A DNA stretch of 13,285 nt from an uncultured Oscillospiraceae bacterium (lineage in GTDB: Bacteria > Bacillota > Clostridia > Oscillospirales > Acutalibacteraceae), in assembly GCA_900549755.1 (NCBI GenBank), contig URPQ01000054.1, forward strand, positions 1 through 13,285, read 5' to 3'. Both the position numbers and the translations under genes were made by a program. The notes below the pieces were generated by a model. That model made no database searches, was not told the origin of the DNA, and worked only from the letters and a program-made list of their open reading frames with translations. Below, piece by piece: positions 1 through 5,386 of the stretch; the first letter of the stretch is position 1; each line of letters opens with the position of its first letter.

Positions 1-110
1 ATTCTTTTTTCTTTAAATTCTTGTTTTTTTTCGCTTCTGGGGGTGTGTCTTATTTTTTTTTTTATTTTTTAAAACATCTTAAAAATATTCTCCCCCCACC
101 CCCGAACACA
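1..110. other. Low-complexity AT-rich intergenic stretch, no gene seen
   Basis: The plus strand is strongly pyrimidine-rich, with long T runs near 20-31 and 50-70. A G5 tract (39-43) and a C-rich block (91-103) flank the T-rich centre. GGGGGTG at 39-45 can pair with CACCCCC at 97-103, giving a 7-base stem with a loop of about 50 bases; this is too loose to call a terminator with confidence. It lies just downstream of the epimerase stop codon. I see no open frame with a start and ribosome binding site. Confidence 0.5.
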
Positions 111-1018
111 TTATAATAATGATCTTGGCTTTTGGTTGTTTGCAATATTATCTAAAAGTTCTTCACAGAACATTAAACATCGTGGTAGATGATAAGGACC
201 TTTCCAGAGAGAGCCTTTTTGAGTGTGAGAAACGGTACCATCACGATGCAAATAGCCGTACCATTCACTGTATTCTTTGTCAGCAAAGTGAGAGAATGAA
301 TATTCATGAACTAACTTAAATCTTTCCCAATACTTTTCATCATTGGTAAGTGCATATGCCATTAGGGAAGCGATAAGCACTTCGTTATGTACCCACCATA
401 ATTTCATATCCCATTCAAGTTGTTCACATGGTCGGTTATCAAGATCTACAAAGTATAGCATACCTCCGTATCCTTTATCCCAGCCTCTTTCAAAGGCGAA
501 ATCAAATATAGATAGAGCATTTTTTAATAATTTGTCATCGTTATTGTATATTGCTTGACACATTAAAAACCATGCATTTTCGCAAGAGTGACCAGGATTT
601 ATAGTTCTTCCGGAAGGATTGTCTACGTGTGAGCCATCGACGGAAAGAACATTTTCTAAAGAACATTTTAATTCGGGATGATAATGATATTTCATTATAT
701 CATCAGTTATGGATTTACATATATCGTTGTAATAATCCTGTCTATCAGGGTCGCATCTTCTTAAAAGTTCGGCAGAACTTATCAATACCATGGGAACAGC
801 AGCAGAACGTTCGTTACGAGTTTCGGAATAACTTTTAGGTGTAATTTTAAAGGGATCACTTAGTGGATCTTTATATATCTGCATCATTAATTCAAAACAG
901 TCTTCAGCTTTTTTAAGGGCATCATTATCACCAAATGTTTTTCCATACTGAGCCATACCTAATGCAAACAGCAAAAATATCGGCACTGATATTGAAAGCA
1001 GACTGAACAGATACAAGA
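111..1018 (-). pseudogene. N-acylglucosamine/cellobiose 2-epimerase (AGE) family protein, 5' end removed by an IS66-type insertion
   Basis: About 300 C-terminal residues of an AGE-family sugar epimerase, an (alpha/alpha)6-barrel family of cytoplasmic enzymes of about 390-410 residues that epimerise C2 of N-acylhexosamines or of reducing-end glucose in disaccharides. Recognisable segments are GMAQYGKTFGD, NPGHSCENAWFLM (the G-H-xx-E motif with a catalytic-type His), KLWWVHNEVLIA (W-x-H-x-E type) and HRDG near the end. The reading frame is open to TAA at 111. The gene has no proper start: the only start-like codon upstream is a TTG at 1016 without a ribosome binding site, and the IS66-type element end begins at 1019. 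About 90-100 N-terminal residues are therefore missing. The sequence just inside the break (about 979-1018) reads more like the family in the +1 frame (AFNISADIF), then continues as LLFALGMAQ in frame 0, so a one-base deletion in the T run at 973-977 is likely. The substrate cannot be told. Confidence 0.75.
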
Positions 1019-1045
1019 GTAAGCGTCAAATAGGAAGGCGGTAGC

Positions 1046-1081
1046 AAAAATCAAGACCGTGAGATTTAAGTCACAGTCTTG
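1046..1081 (-). terminator. Intrinsic terminator inside the IS66 end
   Basis: CAAGACTGTGA and TCACGGTCTTG (minus strand, 1081-1071 and 1062-1052) form an 11-bp stem with one G-U pair and an 8-base loop. It is followed by ATTTTTG (1051-1045) and lies ten bases after the transposase stop codon. It fits a terminator for the IS66 transposase transcript. Confidence 0.55.
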
Positions 1082-1090
1082 TCGTGCATA

Positions 1091-1267
1091 TCAATATGCA
1101 GTTTTAAAATTCTCGGGTAAGAGTTTATTTGCCCAATTTTCATCTGTGGTGCTGAGTGTAGGTGCGGTTTTAAAAATATAAACAAGATATTTATACGGAT
1201 CAATGCCCGACGCTTTTGCAGTCTCTATCAAGCTAAAGTCCGCACCCCCGAACCAGATTTTGCACAA
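1091..1267 (-). pseudogene. IS66-family transposase (TnpC), C-terminal fragment
   Basis: The minus strand reads about 55 residues ending at TGA (1093-1091). The tail includes SLIETAKASGIDPYKYLVYI, then TAPTLSTTDENWANKLLPEN and FKTAY. This is the characteristic C-terminal region of IS66 transposases, in which a (Y)S-L/I-ETAK-x-NG-x-x-PY-x-YL motif precedes the end of the protein. The residues before SLIETAK (KIWFGGADF) are only partly family-like, which suggests a short deletion, and a TGA stop in frame at about 1270 closes the frame. The full protein would be about 500 residues, so this piece is non-functional. Its stop codon is about 70 bases from the element end, as expected. The rest of tnpC and any tnpA/tnpB are absent from the window. 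Confidence 0.75.
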
Positions 1268-1303
1268 TCACTTTCAACAAAGAATTATTCCGCCTATTTG
1301 TCC

Positions 1304-1681
1304 TTATCTAAAGACAATTTTGTTGTTCACAATTTCCGATGCCAGACTTCGTATGTTATTCATCTTCCTGACCCAGACCATTTGATTGTCAGATTTTAAG
1401 CGTTCGGTAACGCCTTCTGCTGCAGCCATCTGTTTTACCAGGCGCTCAAACATTTCCTCCGCCTGTTGGTCAATGTCGGCAAGATAACTGGTTAACTCAC
1501 CGCTAATTTGCAAGCTTGACAAAATAATTCGTTTGTTACGGCGGAGATATTCGTGATGGCGCTGTCCCCATATTCCGATAGGTTGGTGTTTTTCTTCCGG
1601 CAATTTCAGACACGGCAAATAATAATCACCCCGCAGTTCATAACAAAGTCCGTTGCTTTCGTCATATTTATATTTTTCCAT
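1304..1681 (-). CDS. tnpV: TnpV-family transposon-encoded protein
   Basis: A 125-residue protein that I recognise as TnpV, a small protein named from clostridial transposons of the Tn4451/Tn4453 type; its biochemical role is unknown. Family features are GDYYLPCLKLPEE (18-30), IGIWGQRHHEYLR (35-47), the ISGELTSYLADID segment (59-71), and AEGVTERLKSDNQMVWVRKM with MNNIR (88-111). The length is normal for the family, and no frameshift or stop is seen. The start is the ATG at 1681, two bases after the stop of the 56-residue gene upstream. A TTG two codons earlier overlaps that stop and is less likely. The ribosome binding site is weak (AGTGAG), so translation is probably coupled to the upstream gene. 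It sits next to a broken IS66 transposase and a recombinase tail, so the gene is probably a leftover of a larger element. It is intact, but may have no partner left. Confidence 0.8.
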   Translation of the reverse strand: MEKYKYDESNGLCYELRGDYYLPCLKLPEEKHQPIGIWGQRHHEYLRRNKRIILSSLQISGELTSYLADIDQQAEEMFERLVKQMAAAEGVTERLKSDNQMVWVRKMNNIRSLASEIVNNKIVFR

Positions 1682-1683
1682 AG

Positions 1684-1854
1684 TCAAATTCTCACTTTCT
1701 TATGCTTCATTTTAAATGCTTTTATCAAAAGTTCGTCTATATCCTCAACGGGATTACCGTTGTCGAGAAATAACAACCGTGCTTCATTTAAGCACTTGAT
1801 AAGCAACCGCCACTCAAATTCCGATAATTCCAAAAATCGTTTTTGTTCTTTCAT
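1684..1854 (-). CDS. Small 56-residue hypothetical protein paired with tnpV
   Basis: The ATG at 1854 follows a strong AAAGGAGG ribosome binding site with 8-base spacing, which decides this start over the longer open frame that reaches back to 1977. The protein is charged and helical-looking: MKEQKRFLELSEFEWRLLIK, then CLNEARLLFL, a DNGNPVEDIDELLIK segment and a basic tail (KMKHKKVRI). It has no signal peptide, membrane segment or metal motif. I have an impression of similar short proteins (a SEFEW..LI..LNE..R segment followed by D-x-DELL-x-K) near mobile genes in clostridia, but I cannot name a family or a function. It ends at TGA (1686-1684), with tnpV starting two bases further on, so the two form one transcription unit. 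A plausible promoter lies at 1879-1907. A role as a DNA-binding or regulatory accessory protein of the element would be guesswork. Confidence 0.65.
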   Translation of the reverse strand: MKEQKRFLELSEFEWRLLIKCLNEARLLFLDNGNPVEDIDELLIKAFKMKHKKVRI

Positions 1855-1878
1855 AGTAAAATCCTCCTTTGCAAGTAC

Positions 1879-1907
1879 ATTGTACCGCAAAAGAGGATTA
1901 GTGAAAA
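1879..1907 (-). promoter_or_regulatory. Probable sigma-A promoter of the 56-residue gene and tnpV
   Basis: On the minus strand, TTTTCA (1907-1902) and TACAAT (1884-1879) are separated by 17 bases, matching -35 and -10 consensus at 4 of 6 and 5 of 6 positions. Transcription would start near 1872, just upstream of the AAAGGAGG ribosome binding site, giving a very short leader. An 11-base palindrome, GTACATTGTAC (1875-1885), overlaps the -10 box and could be an operator, but may be chance. Confidence 0.45.
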
Positions 1908-2010
1908 ATGTGCGTTTTTTGAAATATGATTGTACGTTCCGGTTGTTTATTAAATCCCTTATGAACATTCGTACCATATCGAGTTTCTTTGTTATGTATG
2001 GAGCAGGTTT

Positions 2011-2166
2011 TTATGTCTGTTCTTTTTCGTTATGCGGATACTTTACTGCTACACCTTTTCGTGTGTCTGCCTTGTAATTACTTCTGCATTCTGGTATCTC
2101 TATATACACAATGAATTTGTAATGAATCATTATCCTCTGACTGCGGTTTTTGCCGCTGATATAAAG
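2011..2166 (-). pseudogene. Probable C-terminal tail fragment of a large serine recombinase (TnpX-like)
   Basis: The minus strand is open for about 51 codons before TAA (2013-2011). It contains NRSQRIMIHYKFIVYIEIPE, then an ADTRKGVAVKYP segment close to the end. This pattern (a short basic stretch, I-x-IHY-x-FI-x-x-IEIPE, then TRKGVAVEY-like residues) resembles the C-terminus of clostridial large serine recombinases of the TnpX/DUF4368 kind. The match is from memory of the family pattern, not a search. There is no start codon with a ribosome binding site, and stop codons (TAG and TAA) lie immediately upstream, so the catalytic domain is absent. A TnpX-type recombinase is the usual companion of tnpV, and finding this piece upstream of tnpV on the same strand supports the reading. 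It could instead be a chance open frame. Confidence 0.4.
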
Positions 2167-2261
2167 CTATTATGCCGTATTTGGATGCTAACTTCTCTTT
2201 TTATTGGGTCTCATCATTTTAACATATACAAAATAATAAATAACTTTGAAATTTGCGCTTG

Positions 2262-2311
2262 AAAAACTAAACATACCCGCGAATACCGAAAAATGATATT
2301 CGCGGGTATGT
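2262..2311 (-). terminator. Strong intrinsic terminator of the S1-domain gene
   Basis: ACATACCCGCGAATA (2271-2285) and TATTCGCGGGTATGT (2297-2311) form a perfect 15-bp stem around an 11-base loop. On the minus strand it is followed by TTAGTTTTTC. The stem begins two bases after the S1-gene stop codon (2316-2314). The plus-strand side has a poorer T tract, so termination is mainly leftward. It also separates the housekeeping genes from the mobile remnants. Confidence 0.88.
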
Positions 2312-2313
2312 CT

Positions 2314-3237
2314 TTATCCGCAAAACCTTGTTGAAATATGTTTATAGCAATCGGCGGGGGAATAATCCCAGTTTTCAAGCCTATCGCCGTTATAAAAGTA
2401 TTTGATTTCGGGGGTGTATTCGCTTTCAAAGCTATCTATTATTATAAGCTTTATCTTCATTTTTTCTCTGATAATGCTTTTTATATAAACACTTGCCTGC
2501 TGACCGAGCGCAACATCGGGTCTGGGCTCGGCAAGTCCTGCAAGGTTGGGGGTCAGCTCAACGAAAACGCCGTAATCCTCAACACTTCTTACAACGCCCG
2601 TTACGGTCTGCCCCGGGGAAAATAGCGCGGCGTTTTCCTCCCAAGTGCCGAGCAGCTCTTTGTGCGATAGGGTTATTTTACCGTCGGGCGCTACAGAGCG
2701 TATTATTACCCGTATATTCTGACCTATGAAAAAGCGGTCGCGCGGGTGCGATATGCGCGAGACGGATATTGCATCTATCGGCAGCAGGGCTATATTGCCG
2801 CAGCCTATATCGCAAAATGCGCCAAACGACTCTAAATGAGTAATCTTAGCGTTTATAATATCGCCTGTGCCGTGATATTCGGTTATGTGCTCGCGGCATA
2901 GCTCCTGCGCCCTGCGGCGTGAGAGAACAGCATACGGCTTGCCGCTTTCATCATTGCTTAAAGAGCTTACCACAAAGCAGACCGGCTTACCCACGCGGGA
3001 GATAAGCGCTATATCGCGCGTGGAGCCGTCGGCTATTCCTATTGCACCCTCCTCGCGCGGAATTATACCCTTAACTGTGCCCAAATCTACAATTAAGTTG
3101 TGCGAAGCGTCGCACATTGTAACCGTGCTTTCAAGAACCGTCTGCTTTTCCTTAGCGTCTGCAAGAAAAGCGGGGGTAAATGCCTTTTTGCTGTCCGTCG
3201 CCTGTGTGTTCCATCCTTCCGGGAAAAAACCGTTCAT
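2314..3237 (-). CDS. S1-repeat RNA-binding protein (three S1-like domains)
   Basis: A 307-residue protein with three S1/OB-fold-like repeats: a divergent one at about 33-107 (LIVDLGTVKGIIPREE), a second at 122-193 (GTGDIINAKITHLESFGAFC, then KITLSHKELLG), and a third at 207-267 (GQTVTGVVRSVEDYGVFVEL, then LAGLAE). The F/Y-G-x-F-V/C core of each intact repeat binds single-stranded RNA in this family. A 40-residue tail follows (YFYNGDRLENWDYSPADCYK, about 280-299), which I do not recognise as a domain. The protein resembles the shortened ribosomal protein S1-like proteins of Firmicutes. A function in translation initiation or RNA handling is inferred, not shown. The ATG at 3237 follows GAAAGGTGA, a usable ribosome binding site. 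The gene has its own probable -10 box and terminator, so it appears monocistronic next to the pyrimidine operon. No signal peptide or membrane segment is seen, so it should be cytoplasmic. Confidence 0.82.
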   Translation of the reverse strand: MNGFFPEGWNTQATDSKKAFTPAFLADAKEKQTVLESTVTMCDASHNLIVDLGTVKGIIPREEGAIGIADGSTRDIALISRVGKPVCFVVSSLSNDESGKPYAVLSRRRAQELCREHITEYHGTGDIINAKITHLESFGAFCDIGCGNIALLPIDAISVSRISHPRDRFFIGQNIRVIIRSVAPDGKITLSHKELLGTWEENAALFSPGQTVTGVVRSVEDYGVFVELTPNLAGLAEPRPDVALGQQASVYIKSIIREKMKIKLIIIDSFESEYTPEIKYFYNGDRLENWDYSPADCYKHISTRFCG

Positions 3238-3244
3238 TATTTAA

Positions 3245-3307
3245 TCACCTTTCCTTTTTACATTCGGCGTTTAGCCTACATATCAAATTATATGACCTGA
3301 AAGGTGA
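3245..3307 (-). promoter_or_regulatory. Inverted repeat that can mask the S1-gene ribosome binding site
   Basis: Plus-strand TCACCTTTC (3245-3253) and GAAAGGTGA (3299-3307) are perfect reverse complements, 45 bases apart. In a minus-strand transcript the downstream arm is the ribosome binding site itself (GAAAGGUGA) and the upstream arm is an exact anti-Shine-Dalgarno. The loop holds two small hairpins (CATAT/ATATG and GGC/GCC). The repeat would act only in RNA that starts upstream of about 3307. Confidence 0.5.
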
Positions 3308-3315
3308 AAAAATGA
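3287..3315 (-). promoter_or_regulatory. Probable promoter of the S1-domain gene
   Basis: A perfect TATAAT -10 box lies at 3292-3287 on the minus strand, 50 bases upstream of the start codon. No good -35 hexamer is present at 16-18 bases; only T-rich sequence (CATTTT region) is there. Transcription would begin near 3280, inside the inverted repeat loop, so this transcript would lack the anti-Shine-Dalgarno arm. Confidence 0.45.
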
Positions 3316-3331
3316 GCGAATTATGTCTGCT

Positions 3332-3368
3332 GAAAAAATTTTAAGCGGACGTTTTTTATCACGCCCGC
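3332..3368 (-). terminator. Probable terminator of the pyrimidine operon
   Basis: On the minus strand GCGGGCGT (3368-3361) pairs with ACGTCCGC (3352-3345) in an 8-bp stem with one G-U pair around an 8-base A-rich loop, followed by TTAAAATTTTTTC. It lies 18 bases after the pyrI stop codon. The U tract starts several bases from the stem, so termination may be leaky. Confidence 0.55.
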
Positions 3369-3386
3369 CGTTTCGACATTATTCAG

Positions 3387-3803
3387 CTATTTCGCCCTCG
3401 TTTCGCAGTAAATACAGCGATAAATGCGGTGATCCTTATCCGTCAGGCGGAATATATGCGGCAGCTCCTGCTCGACCGACGATATGCAGCGCGGGTTTTT
3501 GCATTTTAAAACGTTGGTAAGCTCCTGCGGCAGTTCTATCGTCTTTTTTTCTTTAATTTGCCCGTCTTTTATTATGTTCACCGTAACGTCGGGGTCTACA
3601 AAGCCTAAAATATCGGTGTCAACGTCAAAGTCCGAATCAATTTTAATAATATCCTTTTTGCCGGATTTTTTACTTGCAACGTTTTTTATAAGCGCTACCG
3701 AGCAATCAAGCTCTTCAAGCCCCAAAAGGCGGTATATCTCCATACCCTTGCCTGCGGTTATGTGGTCTATTACAATGCCGTTTTTAATGGAATCAATGTT
3801 CAT
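3387..3803 (-). CDS. pyrI: Aspartate carbamoyltransferase regulatory chain
   Basis: A 138-residue regulatory subunit of ATCase. It joins PyrB trimers through a zinc domain and carries the allosteric nucleotide site (CTP inhibits and ATP activates in the well-studied enzymes). The N-terminal allosteric domain shows IDHITAGKG (12-20), with the Asp13-His14 pair matching the nucleotide-contacting Asp-His of E. coli PyrI, and a KKDIIKID segment (49-56). The C-terminal zinc domain has all four ligands: Cys101, Cys106 (CKNPRC), Cys130 and Cys133 (CIYC). The start is the ATG at 3803, seven bases after GGAGG; it overlaps the pyrB stop as TGATG. An upstream GTG at 3806 sits too close to that site. The length is close to the usual 140-155. 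As the last gene of the operon, it implies that ATCase here is an allosteric PyrB-PyrI holoenzyme. Confidence 0.95.
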   Translation of the reverse strand: MNIDSIKNGIVIDHITAGKGMEIYRLLGLEELDCSVALIKNVASKKSGKKDIIKIDSDFDVDTDILGFVDPDVTVNIIKDGQIKEKKTIELPQELTNVLKCKNPRCISSVEQELPHIFRLTDKDHRIYRCIYCETRAK

Positions 3804-4714
3804 CACTTTACCTCCAAAAGCTTTAATATAAGCGCCATACGCATATATTTTCCGTAAAGCACCTGCTTAAAATAGCAGGCGCGCGGGTCTGAGTCTACCG
3901 CTACGCTTATTTCATTCACGCGCGGCAGGGGGTGGAGAACGCGCAGTTTATCACTTGCCAGCGCCATTTTTTCGGGGGTTAAAATATATGTGTCTCTAAG
4001 GCGCAAATAGTCTTCTTCATTGAAAAAGCGCTCCTTTTGCACGCGGGTCATATAAAGTATGTCAAGGTCGGCAATGGAGTTTTCAAGGCTGTCGGTTTCG
4101 GTGTACTCAATACCGTCTTTATCAAGCTTATCCTTAACATAGCCCGGCAGCTTTAACTCATTAGGCGAGATAAGCACAAATTTAACACCCTTACAGCGTA
4201 TAAGCGCGGATATAAGCGAGTGTACCGTTCTGCCGAATTTAAGGTCGCCGCAAAAGCCCACGGTCAGGTTATCAAAGCCGCCCTTTTCGCGGTATATTGT
4301 AAGTAAGTCCGCAAGGGTCTGCGTGGGGTGGCAGTGCCCGCCGTCGCCCGCGTTTATAACGGGTATGCTTGCATTTCGTGCGGCTACAAGCGGCGCGCCC
4401 TCTTTCGGGTGGCGCATTGCTATAATATCGGCATAGCAGGAAATAACCTTTGCGGTATCCGCCACGCTTTCGCCTTTTGAGGCAGATGAGCTTTGCGCCT
4501 CTGAAAAGCCGAGAACGCTGCCGCCGAGCTCTAACATTGCCGCCTCAAAGCTCAGGCGCGTTCTGGTGGACGGCTCAAAAAACAGGGTGGCAAGCTTTTT
4601 GCCTTTGCATTTTTCACTGTATTTTTCGGGGTTTGCTATAATATCGTTGGCAACGCCTATAAGCTCTTCAATTTCGCCCGTTGTAAGCTCCGAAATATCA
4701 ATAAGACTTCTCAT
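3803..4714 (-). CDS. pyrB: Aspartate carbamoyltransferase catalytic chain
   Basis: A 303-residue cytoplasmic enzyme that joins carbamoyl phosphate and aspartate to give N-carbamoyl-aspartate, the committed step of pyrimidine synthesis. The carbamoyl-phosphate site is clear: FFEPSTRTRLSFE (45-57), with the STRTR signature at 49-53. SASKGES (77-83) supplies the Ser/Lys that reach across the trimer interface. RHP (101-103) and HPTQTLADL (129-137) complete the phosphate site, while TRVQKERF (223-230) and HPLPRV (261-266) form the aspartate side. No key residue is missing. The ATG at 4714 lies 6 bases after the pyrE stop and follows AAGGAA at 9 bases. Its stop overlaps the start of pyrI by one base, a common way to keep catalytic and regulatory chains in balance. 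ATCase genes usually start clostridial or enteric pyr operons; here the pair stands at the end. Confidence 0.97.
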   Translation of the reverse strand: MRSLIDISELTTGEIEELIGVANDIIANPEKYSEKCKGKKLATLFFEPSTRTRLSFEAAMLELGGSVLGFSEAQSSSASKGESVADTAKVISCYADIIAMRHPKEGAPLVAARNASIPVINAGDGGHCHPTQTLADLLTIYREKGGFDNLTVGFCGDLKFGRTVHSLISALIRCKGVKFVLISPNELKLPGYVKDKLDKDGIEYTETDSLENSIADLDILYMTRVQKERFFNEEDYLRLRDTYILTPEKMALASDKLRVLHPLPRVNEISVAVDSDPRACYFKQVLYGKYMRMALILKLLEVK

Positions 4715-4720
4715 TTAATA

Positions 4721-5377
4721 TCATTCCTTTGCACCGTTTATTTTAAGGTAATTTTGTATGCGTTCCACGTTTTCGCGGTTTTTTTCGTCCTCTTCAAGGT
4801 ATTCTATAATATCGTAAACATTAACTACCGAGTAAACGGGGAAGCCGAATTCTTCGCCTACCTCCGCCATAGCTGATTTTTCGGTCTGACCCTTTTCGCA
4901 GCGATCTACCATAACAAAGGCGGCGGCAACCTTTACGCCCGCGAGTTTTGAGAGGATAGCCATACTTTCCCTTATAGCCGTGCCCGCGGTTATAACGTCC
5001 TCTACTATTACCACCTCTTCGCCCGCCTGAGGCTTGTAGCCTACAAAAACGCCGCCCTCGCCGTGGTCCTTTTCTTCCTTGCGGTTGAAGAAAAACGGCA
5101 CGTCAAGCCCGTTTCCCGAAAGCGCAACCGCAACCGATACCGCTATCGGGATTCCCTTATATGCAGGACCGTAAAGCACGGCTTTTTTATCGCCCAGCTT
5201 TTCAAAATACGCCTTTGCGTAAAATTTGCCCAATTTTCTTATCTGGTCGCCTGTTTTAATTTCACCCGCGTTTATAAAATAGGGGATTTTTCTACCGCTT
5301 TTGGCAGTGAAATCGCCGAATTTAAGCACGCCGGCACTTTCTAAAAATTCAATAAATTCGTGTTTATAAGCTTGCAT
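4721..5377 (-). CDS. pyrE: Orotate phosphoribosyltransferase
   Basis: A 218-residue type I phosphoribosyltransferase that makes OMP from orotate and PRPP. The N-terminus MQAYKHEFIEF followed by VLKFGDFTAKSGRKIPYF is typical of PyrE, with the substrate-contacting FTAKSGRKIPYFIN at 23-36. The flexible catalytic loop (RKEEKDHGEGG, 99-109) and the PRPP-binding segment VVIVEDVITAGTA (122-134, with the acidic ED pair) are intact. I place the start at the ATG at 5377, not the GTG at 5386: AGGTGA lies 5 bases before the ATG and the GTG falls inside that ribosome binding site, and the conserved family N-terminus begins with this Met. This leaves 9 bases between the pyrF stop and this start. The product acts with PyrF in consecutive steps, so the adjacent genes match pathway order in reverse. 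Confidence 0.96.
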   Translation of the reverse strand: MQAYKHEFIEFLESAGVLKFGDFTAKSGRKIPYFINAGEIKTGDQIRKLGKFYAKAYFEKLGDKKAVLYGPAYKGIPIAVSVAVALSGNGLDVPFFFNRKEEKDHGEGGVFVGYKPQAGEEVVIVEDVITAGTAIRESMAILSKLAGVKVAAAFVMVDRCEKGQTEKSAMAEVGEEFGFPVYSVVNVYDIIEYLEEDEKNRENVERIQNYLKINGAKE

Positions 5378-5386
5378 TTTTATCAC

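Larger units (their letters stand above)
1019..1267 (-). mobile_element. Terminal fragment of an IS66-family element
   Basis: Plus-strand base 1019 begins GTAAGCGTC, which matches the GTAA-beginning terminal inverted repeats of IS66 elements. Inward from it come a terminator-like hairpin and then the stop codon and C-terminus of an IS66 transposase read towards the end, which is the expected layout. The family makes 8-base target duplications; the copy on this side would be ATACAAGA (1011-1018). I could not find a partner copy or the opposite element end in the window, so only one end remains. The element is broken on its inner side at about 1262-1303, where the tnpV cassette begins. Confidence 0.7.
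1855..2261. other. Degenerate mobile-element DNA between the S1 terminator and the small gene
   Basis: Apart from the recombinase-like tail (2011-2166) and the promoter candidate (1879-1907), I see no gene in these roughly 400 bases. They are AT-rich compared with the pyrimidine genes. A plus-strand open frame from 2032 to 2262 exists, but it has no ribosome binding site and overlaps the recombinase remnant. No IS end matching GTAAGCGTC in inverted orientation is visible here. Confidence 0.4.

Noticed and set aside
1855..1977. 41-codon extension of the 56-residue gene
   Set aside because: The strong AAAGGAGG and the promoter candidate lie inside this stretch, so it is leader DNA and not coding.
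2032..2262. Plus-strand open frame of 76 codons that looks mildly hydrophobic
   Set aside because: No ribosome binding site or promoter is present. It lies opposite the recombinase-like tail and runs into the S1 terminator, so it is likely a chance frame in AT-rich DNA.
5378..5386. GTG start for pyrE directly after the pyrF stop
   Set aside because: The GTG is part of the AGGTGA ribosome binding site, and the conserved PyrE N-terminus begins at the ATG at 5377.
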